From DATFPK01 sp035264885 (lineage in GTDB: Bacteria > Actinomycetota > Thermoleophilia > Solirubrobacterales > 70-9): a stretch of DNA of 29,757 bases. The stretch lies in NCBI GenBank assembly GCA_035264885.1, contig DATFPK010000026.1, forward strand, positions 1-29,757, read 5' to 3'. The notes beneath the pieces were generated by a model. It was not told the origin of the DNA and did not search any database. It saw nothing but the letters and a program-made list of their open reading frames with translations. The first letter of the stretch is position 1. The number at the start of each line of letters is the position of its first letter. A program made the translations under genes and the position numbers. This document shows, piece after piece, positions 14,930 through 25,067 of the stretch.

Positions 14930-15693
14930 GCTCGACCGCCGACTGGGACGCCGCCCGCTACCACCGTCTCGCGGCGCCGCAGGCGGAGTGGGGCAAGGAG
15001 GTCCTGGAGCGCCTGCCGCTGGTCGGCGACGAGACCGTGGTAGACGCCGGCTGCGGCTCCGGCCGGGTGACGCGCGAGATCGCCGAGCGGCTGCCGCGCG
15101 GCCGAGTGATCGGCGTCGACGCGTCGCCCTCGATGGTCGAGCAGGCCCGCGCGGCCCTCGCCGGGTACGGCGGCCGCGTCGAAGTCGTCCTCGGCGACCT
15201 CGCCGAGCTGGTGCTGGCCGAGCCCACCGACGCCGTCTTCTCGAACGCCACCTTCCACTGGATCGCGCACCACGAGAGGCTCTTCGCTCGGCTCCACGCC
15301 GTGTTGCGACCGGGCGGCCGCATGGTTGCCCAGTGCGGCGGCGAGGGGAACGTCGCCGAGTTCATCGCCGCGATCGAGGAGGCCGCCTCGGCCCTCGAGT
15401 TTGCGCCGTACTTCGAAGGCTGGCCGCCGCCCTGGAACTTCGCCGGGCCCGACGAGACCGAGGAGCGGCTGCGCTCCGCCGGCTTCGAGTGCGTCCGCCC
15501 CTGGCTCGAAGAGCGAGTCGTGGAGCCCGACGAGCCGCGCGAGTACCTCGCCGCATCCGGTCTCGCCGCGCACCTCGAGCGGCTTCCTCCCGAGCTTCGC
15601 GAACCGTTCAAGGATGCCGTGCTGGCCCACTTCGAGCAGCCGGTCAGGCTCCGCTACGTCCGCCTCAACATCGACGCGAGGCGGCCGGGGTGA
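14926..15693 (+). CDS. SAM-dependent methyltransferase, trans-aconitate methyltransferase-like
   Basis: A 255-residue class I methyltransferase. The SAM motif VVDAGCGSGRVT lies near residue 38, followed by GVDASPSM. The segment DAVFSNATFHWIAHHERLF, followed by LRPGGRMVAQ, closely parallels the corresponding region of E. coli Tam. The gene is locked into the leu operon: ATGA overlap with leuD upstream and GTGA overlap with leuB downstream, so it is co-translated with leucine enzymes. From memory, the yeast Tam-type enzyme Tmt1 has 3-isopropylmalate as its main endogenous substrate. A role in methylating isopropylmalate, isopropylmaleate or aconitate-like by-products is therefore an attractive inference, not shown by sequence. 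Other carboxyl or small-molecule methyltransferases remain possible. Confidence 0.8.
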   Translation: MSSTADWDAARYHRLAAPQAEWGKEVLERLPLVGDETVVDAGCGSGRVTREIAERLPRGRVIGVDASPSMVEQARAALAGYGGRVEVVLGDLAELVLAEPTDAVFSNATFHWIAHHERLFARLHAVLRPGGRMVAQCGGEGNVAEFIAAIEEAASALEFAPYFEGWPPPWNFAGPDETEERLRSAGFECVRPWLEERVVEPDEPREYLAASGLAAHLERLPPELREPFKDAVLAHFEQPVRLRYVRLNIDARRPG

Positions 15694-16766
15694 CGGCGAG
15701 GATCGTCCTCCTGCCCGGCGACGGCATCGGCCCCGAGATCGTCGGCGCCGCGCGACGCGTGCTCGAGGCGGTCGGCGACTTCACCTTCGAGGAGCATCAG
15801 GTCGGCGGCGCCTCGATCGACGCCTCCGGGGTCGCCCTGACCGACGACGTCCTCGAGGCCTGCCGCGTCGCCGACGCCGTCCTCCTCGGCGCCGTCGGCG
15901 GGCCGAAGTGGGACACGACCGATCCGGCGGCGGCCCGGCCCGAGCAGGGCCTGCTCGGGCTCCGCAAGGGCCTGGGCCTGTACGCGAACCTGCGGCCGGT
16001 CCGTCCCAGCCCGGCGCTGATGGCGGCCAGCCCGCTGCGCCCGGACCGGATCGCCGGCACGGACCTGCTCGTCGTCCGCGAGCTCACGGGCGGCATCTAC
16101 TTCGGCGACAGCGGACGCGACGGGGACCGAGCCCACGACACCTGCGAGTACTCCGTGGCCGAGATCGAACGGATCACCCGCACCGGCTTCGAGGCGGCGC
16201 GCGCCCGGGCCGCGGAGTCTCGTCGGCCCGCGCGGGTCACCTCGGTCGACAAAGCGAACGTGCTGGAGACGTCGCGGCTCTGGCGCGAGACCGTGACCAA
16301 GGTCGCCGAAGAGCACAGCGACGTCGAGCTGAATCACCTCCTGGTCGACAACGCCGCGATGCAGCTCGTCTCCCGCCCCGCCGACTTCGATGTGATCCTC
16401 ACCGAGAACCTCTTCGGCGACATCCTCAGCGACGAGTCGGCGATGCTCACCGGCTCGTTGGGGATGCTGCCCTCGGCCAGCATCGGCGATGGCGGACCCG
16501 GGCTGTTCGAACCGGTCCACGGCTCGGCGCCGGACATCGCCGGGCAGGGCGTCGCCAACCCGCTCGCGACATTCCTCTCGGCGGCGATGATGCTGCGCCA
16601 CGGGCTCGGCATGCCGGATGCGGCCGGGGCGATCGAGGAGGCGGTCGACGAGGTGCTCGAGCGAGGCCTGCGAACCGCTGACCTGCTCGGCGACGTCGAG
16701 GGCCGCGAGGTCGAGGTGGGCACCGAAGAGATGACCGAAGCCGTTCTTGCGGAGCTCGGTGCGTAG
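15690..16766 (+). CDS. leuB: 3-Isopropylmalate dehydrogenase (LeuB)
   Basis: NAD-dependent oxidative decarboxylation of 3-isopropylmalate to 2-oxoisocaproate; with CimA present it probably also acts on methylmalate. The 358 residues are typical. LLPGDGIGPEI opens the protein. LGLYANLRPVRP, VRELTGGIYFG, and the NLFGDILSDE metal-binding motif follow. EPVHGSAPDIAGQGVANP near the C-terminus is the NAD-binding signature. GTG 15690 overlaps the methyltransferase stop by 4 nt. ilvE begins 14 nt after its stop. Confidence 0.95.
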   Translation: MTARIVLLPGDGIGPEIVGAARRVLEAVGDFTFEEHQVGGASIDASGVALTDDVLEACRVADAVLLGAVGGPKWDTTDPAAARPEQGLLGLRKGLGLYANLRPVRPSPALMAASPLRPDRIAGTDLLVVRELTGGIYFGDSGRDGDRAHDTCEYSVAEIERITRTGFEAARARAAESRRPARVTSVDKANVLETSRLWRETVTKVAEEHSDVELNHLLVDNAAMQLVSRPADFDVILTENLFGDILSDESAMLTGSLGMLPSASIGDGGPGLFEPVHGSAPDIAGQGVANPLATFLSAAMMLRHGLGMPDAAGAIEEAVDEVLERGLRTADLLGDVEGREVEVGTEEMTEAVLAELGA

Positions 16767-16768
16767 GG

Positions 16769-16774
16769 CATACT
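16769..16774 (+). promoter_or_regulatory. Putative leaderless promoter -10 of ilvE
   Basis: CATACT lies 6 nt before ATG 16781, inside the 14-nt leuB-ilvE gap. It could add an internal leaderless start to ilvE besides read-through from leuB. It matches TATAAT at 4 of 6 positions. Confidence 0.35.
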
Positions 16775-16780
16775 TCTCCC

Positions 16781-17749
16781 ATGGAGAAGGCGGAGCTGAT
16801 CTGGCACAACGGCGAGTTCGTCGCCTGGGACGAGGCCCGCGTCCACGTGCTCAGCCACGGACTCCACTACGGCACCGGGGTCTTCGAGGGCATCCGCTGC
16901 TATGAGACCGAGCGCGGCTCGGCGATCTTCCGGCACGCCGACCACCTGAAGCGCTTCGCGCAGTCGGCCGCGCTCTACTACCTGCCGCTCGAGCAGTCCG
17001 TCGAGCAGATCCGCGCCGCGACGCACGAGCTGATCCGCCGCAACGGCCTGAAGAGCTGCTACATCCGCCCGCTCGCCTTCCGCGGCTACGGCGAGATGGG
17101 CCTCTACGCGCAGAGCGCGCCGGTCGAGCTGACGGTCGCCGTCTGGCCCTGGGGCGCGTACCTCGGCGAGGAGGGCAAGCGCCACGGCATCCGGGCCAAG
17201 GTCTCGAGCTGGCGCCGGATCAGCCCCGCCGGGCTGATCCCGCACGCCAAGGCGACGGGCCAGTACCTCAACTCGATCCTCGCCAAGACCGAGTCGGCGA
17301 ACGCGGGCTACGAGGAGGCGATCCTGCTCGACGAGCGCGGCTTCGTCTGCGAGGGATCGGGCGAGAACATCTTCGTCGTCCGCGAAGGACAGATCGTCAC
17401 GCCGCCGCACACCGCCTCGATCCTCGACGGCATCAACCGCAAGTCGGTCATCCAGATCGCCCGCGACCTCGGCTACGCCGTCGTCGAGCGCGACGTCGCG
17501 CGGGCCGAGCTCTACATGGCCGAGGAGATGTTCCTGACCGGCACGGCCGCCGAGCTCGTTCCCGTCCGCGAGATCGACGACCACGGGCTCGGCGAGCCGG
17601 GCGAGGTCACCCGTCAGATCCAGGCGAAGTTCGACGACGTGCTTCACGGGCGTGCCGAGGAGTACCTCGAGTGGCTCGACTTCGTCGATACGCCGGACGC
17701 CGGAACCGGCGCCGAGGCGGATCGAATTAGGGGGGCCGCGACCGCCTAG
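16781..17749 (+). CDS. ilvE: Branched-chain amino acid aminotransferase (IlvE)
   Basis: A class IV PLP aminotransferase for the last step of valine, leucine and isoleucine synthesis. The 322 residues match bacterial IlvE. HGLHYGTGVFEGIRCY is the N-terminal signature. PHAKATGQYLNS holds the PLP Lys at residue 157. EGSGENIFVV and TGTAAELVPV form the cofactor and substrate loops. Its place after leuB agrees with this role. The last about 20 residues (TGAEADRIRGAATA) are unconserved-looking. Confidence 0.95.
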   Translation: MEKAELIWHNGEFVAWDEARVHVLSHGLHYGTGVFEGIRCYETERGSAIFRHADHLKRFAQSAALYYLPLEQSVEQIRAATHELIRRNGLKSCYIRPLAFRGYGEMGLYAQSAPVELTVAVWPWGAYLGEEGKRHGIRAKVSSWRRISPAGLIPHAKATGQYLNSILAKTESANAGYEEAILLDERGFVCEGSGENIFVVREGQIVTPPHTASILDGINRKSVIQIARDLGYAVVERDVARAELYMAEEMFLTGTAAELVPVREIDDHGLGEPGEVTRQIQAKFDDVLHGRAEEYLEWLDFVDTPDAGTGAEADRIRGAATA

Positions 17750-17819
17750 CGGTTGTGGCCGCGCGCCCTCGTCGCGCCCCTGGCCGGAAGGCCTCCCGAC
17801 GCCCCAGTAGAAGGAACTC

Positions 17820-19430
<1,611 letters not shown>

Positions 19431-20534
19431 GATCGGGGAGCGCGAGGAGGCGCTCGTCCTCGAGGTGCTGCGCTCCGGCCACCTGTCGCTGGGGCCGATG
19501 CTGGAGCGGTTCGAGCAGGCGTTCGCGGCGTGGCTGGGGGTGGGCGACGCGGTCGCCGTCTCGAGCGGGACCGCCGCCCTCCACCTGAGCGTGCGGGCCC
19601 GGGGGTGGGGGCCAGGCGCCGAGGTCGTGACCAGCCCGTTCAGCTTCGTCGCCTCGGCCAACTGCCTCCTCTACGAAGGGGTGAGGCCGGTCTTCTGCGA
19701 CGTCGATTCCGAGACGCTCAACGTCGACCCGGCCGCGGCGGAGGCCGCGATCGGAACGCGCACCGCCGGCCTCCTCCCGGTTCACATCTTCGGCTTCCCG
19801 GCGGCGATGCCGGAGCTCGAGCGCCTGGCCGTCGACCGCGGCCTCGGGGTCGTCGAGGATGCCTGCGAGGCGCTGGGGGCGGTGGACTCCGAGGGCGTCG
19901 CGGTCGGGGCGCGCGGCAACGCGGCGACCTTCGCTTTCTACCCCAACAAGCAGATGACCACGGGCGAGGGTGGCATCGTCGTCCCCCCCGACGAGGCGAC
20001 CGCGGTACGGCTCCGCAGCGAGCGAAACCAGGGCCGCGCCGCGGACATGGGCTGGCTCGAGCACGAGGGGCTCGGCTTCAACTACCGCCTCTCCGACCTC
20101 GCCTGCGCTCTCGGGGTCGCGCAGGTCGAGCGGCTCGACGAGCTGCTGGCCGGGCGCGACCGGGTGGCGGCGCTCTACGAAGAGCGGCTGGCGACGCTCG
20201 AAGGCGTCGAGGTGCCGCTCACAGCGCGGGGGCGGGAAAGGCGGAGCTGGTTCGTCTACGTGGTCCGGCTGACGCGGGGAACCGACCGCGACACGGTGAT
20301 CGACCGCCTGGCCGGCAGCGGCATCGCCTCGAAGGCCTACCTGCCCTGCATCCACCTCTTCCCGCAATTCCGCGAGCTCGGCTACCGCGAGGGGCAGTTC
20401 CCAATCGCCGAGGACGCCGCCGCCCGATCCCTCGCCCTGCCGTTCTTCGGCGCGATGACCGAGAGCCAGGTCGACCGCGTCTGCGAGGAACTGGGCAGCG
20501 CGATTCGCGGCTAGTACCGTGGAAGCCGGCTGAG

Positions 20535-22040
20535 ATGGAACCGACCGCTACGGAGACCGAGAGCCGGACCCTCGACAACTACATCGGCGGCCGCTGGACC
20601 GCGGCGGCCGGCGCCGAGACGCTCGCGGTTGAGAACCCGGCCACTGCCGAGGAGCTGGCCCGCGTGCCGCTCTCCGGCCCCTCGGACCTCGACGCCGCGG
20701 TCGAAGCAGCCCGCGCGGCCCTTCCCCGGTGGCGGGAGGTCAGCGTGATCGAGCGGGCACGCAGGCTGTTCGCGCTGCGCGAGGGTCTCGACGCCCGCCG
20801 CGAGGAGCTGGCCCGGTCGGTGACGACCGAGATGGGGAAGACGGTGGTCGACTCCCGCGCCGAGGTCGCCCGAATGATCGAGATGGTGGAGTGCGCATGC
20901 GCGATCCCGACGACGATGCAGGGCCAGGTGCTCGAGGACGTCTCCCGCGGCGTCGACGCCGAGACCATCCGCCAGCCCGTGGGCGTCTGCGCGGCGATCG
21001 TCCCGTTCAACTTCCCGGCGATGGTGCCGTTCTGGTTCCTGCCGTTCGCGATCGGCTGCGGGAACGCGTTCGTCCTCAAGCCGTCCGAGCAGGTGCCGCT
21101 GACCCAGCAGATCGCCTTCGAGGTCCTCGACTCGCTCGACCTGCCCCCGGGGGTCGTCAACCTCGTCAACGGCGGCCGCGACGTCGTCGAGTCGATCCTC
21201 GACCATCCAGGGATCGACGCCGTCTCGTTCGTCGGCTCGGCGCCCGTCGCGCAACTCGTCTACGAGCGCGGCGCGCGCGCCGGCAAGCGGGTGCAGGCGC
21301 TTGGCGGCGCGAAGAACCACATGGTCGTCATGCCCGACGCCGTGGTCGACCGCACGGTCGACGGGATCATCGGCTCGGCCTTCGGCGCCGCAGGCCAGCG
21401 CTGCATGGCCGGCTCGGTCCTGGTCACGGTCGGGGAGGCCCGCGAGCGCGTCCTGGGCCGCCTGGCCGAGCGGGCGGCATCGCTGCGCGTGGGTCCCGGT
21501 CTGGAGGACTCGGTCGAGGTCGGCCCCGTCGTCTCCGCCGCGGCCAGGGAGAGGATCCTCGGCTGGATCGAGCGCGGGGTGGAGGACGGGGCCGAGCTCG
21601 TGCTCGACGGCCGCGCGCCCGATGTCGACGCCTCCGGCTCGTTCGTCGCGCCGACGATCCTGGGGGGCGTCCGCCCCGGCGCCGCCGTGGCCGCAGAGGA
21701 GATCTTCGGCCCGGTGCTGACCGAGATCCACGTCGGGACGCTCGACGAGGCGATCGAGGTCGTCAACTCGAGCCGGTTCGGCAACGGCGTGTCGATCTTC
21801 ACCGAGTCCGGAGCCGCGGTCCGGCGCTTCCGCCACGACGTCCAGGCGGGGATGGTGGGCGTCAACATCGGCGTCGCGGCCCCCGTCGCCTTCTTCCCCT
21901 TCTCGGGCTGGAAGGAATCCTTCCGCGGCGACCTCCACGCGCACGGGACCGACGCGATCGAGTTCTTCACCCGCAAGAAGACGGTCACGAGCCGGTTCTT
22001 CTCCGACGGCGCGAGCGGACGCTACTTCGTCGAGAGCTGA
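20535..22040 (+). CDS. Methylmalonate-semialdehyde dehydrogenase-like CoA-acylating aldehyde dehydrogenase
   Basis: A 501-residue aldehyde dehydrogenase resembling MmsA/IolA. YIGGRW opens the fold. VPFNFPAMVPFWFLPFA and LGGAKNHMVVMPDA are characteristic of MmsA rather than general ALDHs. The catalytic Cys is residue 290 in GQRCMAG. The C-terminus (FPFSGWKESFRGDLHAHG) also fits. In homologues it converts methylmalonate or malonate semialdehyde to propionyl- or acetyl-CoA in valine, thymine or inositol breakdown. No other catabolic gene is present, so a catabolic enzyme here beside biosynthetic genes is odd. It starts 20 nt after the DegT gene and TACCGT (20515-20520) could be its own -10. Confidence 0.83.
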   Translation: MEPTATETESRTLDNYIGGRWTAAAGAETLAVENPATAEELARVPLSGPSDLDAAVEAARAALPRWREVSVIERARRLFALREGLDARREELARSVTTEMGKTVVDSRAEVARMIEMVECACAIPTTMQGQVLEDVSRGVDAETIRQPVGVCAAIVPFNFPAMVPFWFLPFAIGCGNAFVLKPSEQVPLTQQIAFEVLDSLDLPPGVVNLVNGGRDVVESILDHPGIDAVSFVGSAPVAQLVYERGARAGKRVQALGGAKNHMVVMPDAVVDRTVDGIIGSAFGAAGQRCMAGSVLVTVGEARERVLGRLAERAASLRVGPGLEDSVEVGPVVSAAARERILGWIERGVEDGAELVLDGRAPDVDASGSFVAPTILGGVRPGAAVAAEEIFGPVLTEIHVGTLDEAIEVVNSSRFGNGVSIFTESGAAVRRFRHDVQAGMVGVNIGVAAPVAFFPFSGWKESFRGDLHAHGTDAIEFFTRKKTVTSRFFSDGASGRYFVES

Positions 22041-22047
22041 GCCCGGC

Positions 22048-23025
22048 TCAGACCCTGCCGGTCTCGGCCATCCAGCGCACCGTCTCGCGGATGCCCTGCT
22101 GCCAGGGGCGGAAGACGACGCCCAGCTCCTCGCGCGCCTTGGTGTTGTCGATGCGTGCCTGCCAGAGGAGAAAGTGGAGCTGGCCGGCGGGCAGAAGCGG
22201 CGGGCGCCGAATCAGGGCGGCGACGCGCTCGCCGGCCGCGGCGACGCCGCGGGCGACGGAGACCGGGATCGTCGGCGGCACCCACCCCCGCCCGGCCTCC
22301 TCCACCGCGGCCCGGGCGATCTCGGCGTTGGTCGCAAAGCCGTCGGCGAGGATGTAGCGCTCGCCGGGTGAGCCGCGCTCGAACGCCGCGAGGTGCCCGG
22401 CGGCGACGTCGTCGACATGGGCGAGGGTCAGGCCGCCCGGGGGCAGGGCAGGCAGGCGGCGCCGGATCACGTCGCGGAGGACGCCGTCGAGCCCGGCGCC
22501 CGCCCACGGCCCCGGTCCGTAGACGCCGGCCGGGTTGACGATCACCACCTCGATGCCGGCGGCCGCGTCGCCCAGGACGAGTTCCTCAGCGCGCTGCTTG
22601 GAGCGCTCGTAGGAGGTGCCCTTCGGATAATCGGCGAGCTGCGTCTCGTCGAGCGTCCCGCCCTGCTCGGCGTGGAAGACGTCGAACGTGGAGGTGTGGA
22701 CGACGCGTCTGGCGCCGGCCTGGCGCGCCGCCGCGACAACGGTCAGGGCCCCCTGCGCGTTGACCTCCTCGAAGCGGGCGTCATCAGGCAGCCACTGCTC
22801 GTAGATGCCCATGCAATTGAAGACACCCTCGACGCCCTCGGCGGCGCGATGGACGCTGGCGGGGTCGGTGACGTCGCCCCGGACGAGCTGGACGCCGGCC
22901 GGCAGGCCCTCGCGGGCGGCAGCGACGTCACGGACCAGGGCGACGACCTCGTCGCCGCGTTCGGCCAGGCGGCGGGCGACTGCATTACCCACCTTGCCGG
23001 TGGCCCCGGTGACCAGCAGACGCAT
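22048..23025 (-). CDS. Extended SDR, NAD-dependent epimerase / dihydroflavonol-reductase-like
   Basis: A 325-residue extended SDR. VTGATGKVGNAVA (5-17) is the GxxGxxG nucleotide motif. STFDVFH holds the catalytic Ser and SYERSKQ the YxxxK pair. VNPAGVYGPG and LTLAHVDDVAAGH are typical of the epimerase and dihydroflavonol-4-reductase-like group. The substrate is unknown; the HpnA-type hopanoid-associated branch is one possibility but no hopanoid gene is nearby. A minus-strand TACCCT lies 7 nt before the ATG with no Shine-Dalgarno. It converges on the aldehyde dehydrogenase with 7 nt between stops and diverges from argH. Confidence 0.85.
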   Translation of the reverse strand: MRLLVTGATGKVGNAVARRLAERGDEVVALVRDVAAAREGLPAGVQLVRGDVTDPASVHRAAEGVEGVFNCMGIYEQWLPDDARFEEVNAQGALTVVAAARQAGARRVVHTSTFDVFHAEQGGTLDETQLADYPKGTSYERSKQRAEELVLGDAAAGIEVVIVNPAGVYGPGPWAGAGLDGVLRDVIRRRLPALPPGGLTLAHVDDVAAGHLAAFERGSPGERYILADGFATNAEIARAAVEEAGRGWVPPTIPVSVARGVAAAGERVAALIRRPPLLPAGQLHFLLWQARIDNTKAREELGVVFRPWQQGIRETVRWMAETGRV

Positions 23026-23081
23026 CCCGGGCAGGGTATCTCCCGGCAGTCGGTCGGCCGGCAGTCATAATCGCGCCCGCC
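23026..23081. promoter_or_regulatory. Divergent promoter region, epimerase / argH
   Basis: For the minus-strand gene, TACCCT (complement of 23033-23038) is 7 nt from its ATG. For argH, CATAAT (23066-23071; 5 of 6 matches to TATAAT) lies 10 nt before ATG 23082. Neither gene has a Shine-Dalgarno here, so both transcripts look leaderless or nearly so. Confidence 0.45.
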
Positions 23082-24473
23082 ATGGCCCGCTTCGGCAAGG
23101 AACCCGACCCGCGCTTCTGGCGGCTCAACCGCTCGGTCGACTTCGACTGGCGGCTCGCGCCCTACGACATCGACCAGTCGCGCGCCCATGCCGCCGCCCT
23201 GGCCGCGCTCGGGGTCCTCGACGACGCGGAGCTGCGCCGCCTCGACGAGGCGCTCGACCAGGTCGGCGAGGAGATGGAACGGGGCGAGTTCGAGTTCGCC
23301 GAGGAGGACGAGGACATCCACATGGCGATCGAACGACGCCTCGGGGACATCGTCGGAACGCTGGCCGGCAAGCTCCACACGGGGCGCTCCCGCAACGACC
23401 AGGTGGCGACCGACCTCGCGATGGTCGTCCAGTCGCACTCGCTGCGCGCGATCGAGTTGCTGGGCGCTGTCATGCGCCGGCTGCTCGAGCTGGCGGAGCG
23501 CCACCGGGACTGGCCGATGCCCGGCTACACCCACCTCCAGCGGGCCCAGCCGGTGTACCTCGGCCACCACCTCCTGGCCTACTTCTGGATGCTCTCGCGC
23601 GACGTCCTGCGCTTCCAGTTCGCACTCGACAGCGCCGGTGTCATGCCGCTCGGCTCCGGCGCCCTGGCGGGAGTCAACTGGGAGCTCGACCGGCGCTCCC
23701 TTGCCGACGAGCTCGGCTTCGAACACGTGACGCCGAACTCGATCGACGGCGCGTCGAACCGCGACTTCGTCCTCGACTACCTCGGCGCCGCGTCGGCCTG
23801 CGCGATGCACCTCTCACGGCTCGGCTCCGAGCTCGTCCTCTGGTCGAGCAGCGAGTTCGGCTTCTGCGAGCTCGACGAGTCGTTCTCCTCCGGGTCGAGC
23901 ATCATGCCCCAGAAGAAGAACCCCGATTCGGCCGAGCTGCTGCGGGCCAAGGCGCCGCGGGTCGCCGCTGACCACCACTCGGTGCTGGGCATGCTCCACG
24001 CGCTCCCGCTGACCTACAGCAAGGACATGCAGGAGGACAAGGAGCCGCTGTTCGACGCGATGGACACGATCGAGCTCTCGCTCGACGCCGCCGAGGGCAT
24101 GCTGGCCGGGATCCGATTCGACCGCGCGCGGCTGCAGCACGCGGCGGCCGACGAGATGCTCGCCGCCACCGAGATCGCCGACCTCCTGGTCCGCAAGGGG
24201 GTGCCGTTCCGCGAGGCGCACGGAGTCGTCGGCGGCCTGGTCCGAGAGGCGCTGGAGAGCAGCCGGGCGCTGTCGGAGCTGACGGCGGAGGACCTGAGGC
24301 GGCACAGCGACGCGCTCGACGACGAGTACTTCGAGGTGCTCCGCCAGCACAGTTGGCTGGAGTCGAAGGCGATCGAGGGGGGCACCGCGAGCGCCAGCCT
24401 GGGGCGCCAGATCGAGCACGCTCGCGAGACCCTGGCAGCGGTCGAGCAGCGGGTGCGCGACGAGCGCTCGTGA
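23082..24473 (+). CDS. argH: Argininosuccinate lyase (ArgH)
   Basis: It cleaves argininosuccinate to arginine and fumarate, the last arginine step. The 463 residues are normal. RFGKEPDPRFWRLNRSVDFD opens the protein. HTGRSRNDQVATDLAM, YTHLQRAQPV and the fumarase/lyase signature GSSIMPQKKNPD (about 270-281) with the catalytic Ser are intact. No other arg gene is present. The stop overlaps mpg in a GTGA junction. Confidence 0.95.
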   Translation: MARFGKEPDPRFWRLNRSVDFDWRLAPYDIDQSRAHAAALAALGVLDDAELRRLDEALDQVGEEMERGEFEFAEEDEDIHMAIERRLGDIVGTLAGKLHTGRSRNDQVATDLAMVVQSHSLRAIELLGAVMRRLLELAERHRDWPMPGYTHLQRAQPVYLGHHLLAYFWMLSRDVLRFQFALDSAGVMPLGSGALAGVNWELDRRSLADELGFEHVTPNSIDGASNRDFVLDYLGAASACAMHLSRLGSELVLWSSSEFGFCELDESFSSGSSIMPQKKNPDSAELLRAKAPRVAADHHSVLGMLHALPLTYSKDMQEDKEPLFDAMDTIELSLDAAEGMLAGIRFDRARLQHAAADEMLAATEIADLLVRKGVPFREAHGVVGGLVREALESSRALSELTAEDLRRHSDALDDEYFEVLRQHSWLESKAIEGGTASASLGRQIEHARETLAAVEQRVRDERS

Positions 24474-25060
24474 GCGGGGTGCTCGGCCACGACTTCTTCG
24501 CCCGCTCGGTCCACGAGGTGGCCCGGGACCTGATCGGGTGCACGCTGACGGTGGGGGGGTGTGGCGGCGCGATCGTCGAGACCGAGAGCTATGAGCGCGA
24601 GGACCCCGCATGCCACGCCTACGTCGGGCGCACGGCGCGGACGGAGACGCTCTTCGGGCCGCCGGGCCGGGCGTACGTGTACCTCTCCTACGGGATCCAC
24701 AGCCTCCTGAACGCTGTCGCCGAGCCGGAGGGGACGGCGGCGGCGGTCCTGATCCGGGCGCTCGAGCCGACCGTGGGCCTCGAGGCGATGAGGGCGCGCC
24801 GGGGGGAGCGGCCCGACCGCGACCTCTGCGCCGGCCCCGGCAAGCTGACCGAGGCCCTGGGAGTCGGCCTGGAGCTGAATGGGGCCGATCTGGCGAAGAC
24901 GCCGTTCGCGGTGCTGCAGCGCGAGGACGAGTGGCGCGACGTCGCCATCGTCGCCGGCCCGCGGATCGGGATCACCAAGGCGGTCGACCTGCCGTGGCGC
25001 TTCTGCGCGGCGGGGAACCCGCACGTGTCGCGGCCCTGGCCGCGGCAGACGGCCGCCTGA
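24470..25060 (+). CDS. mpg: DNA-3-methyladenine glycosylase, AAG/MPG type
   Basis: A base-excision glycosylase that flips out and removes alkylated purines. The 196 residues match the bacterial AAG family. IVETESYE carries the catalytic Glu at about 37. PACHAYVGRTARTETLFGPPGRAYVYLSYGIH and CAGPGKLTEALG are family signatures, and RIGITKAVDLPWRF closes the fold. GTG 24470 overlaps argH by 4 nt, so it is translated with an arginine gene to which it has no functional link. The mpg-tyrS neighbourhood is, from memory, also found in mycobacteria. It converges on the PBP gene with a 7-nt gap. Confidence 0.93.
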   Translation: MSGVLGHDFFARSVHEVARDLIGCTLTVGGCGGAIVETESYEREDPACHAYVGRTARTETLFGPPGRAYVYLSYGIHSLLNAVAEPEGTAAAVLIRALEPTVGLEAMRARRGERPDRDLCAGPGKLTEALGVGLELNGADLAKTPFAVLQREDEWRDVAIVAGPRIGITKAVDLPWRFCAAGNPHVSRPWPRQTAA

Positions 25061-25067
25061 GCCGACG

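Noticed and set aside
17750..17819. Possible second leader peptide before cimA
   Set aside because: No short ORF rich in Ile, Leu or Val codons is present; only a small GGCC hairpin and an ordinary ribosome site.
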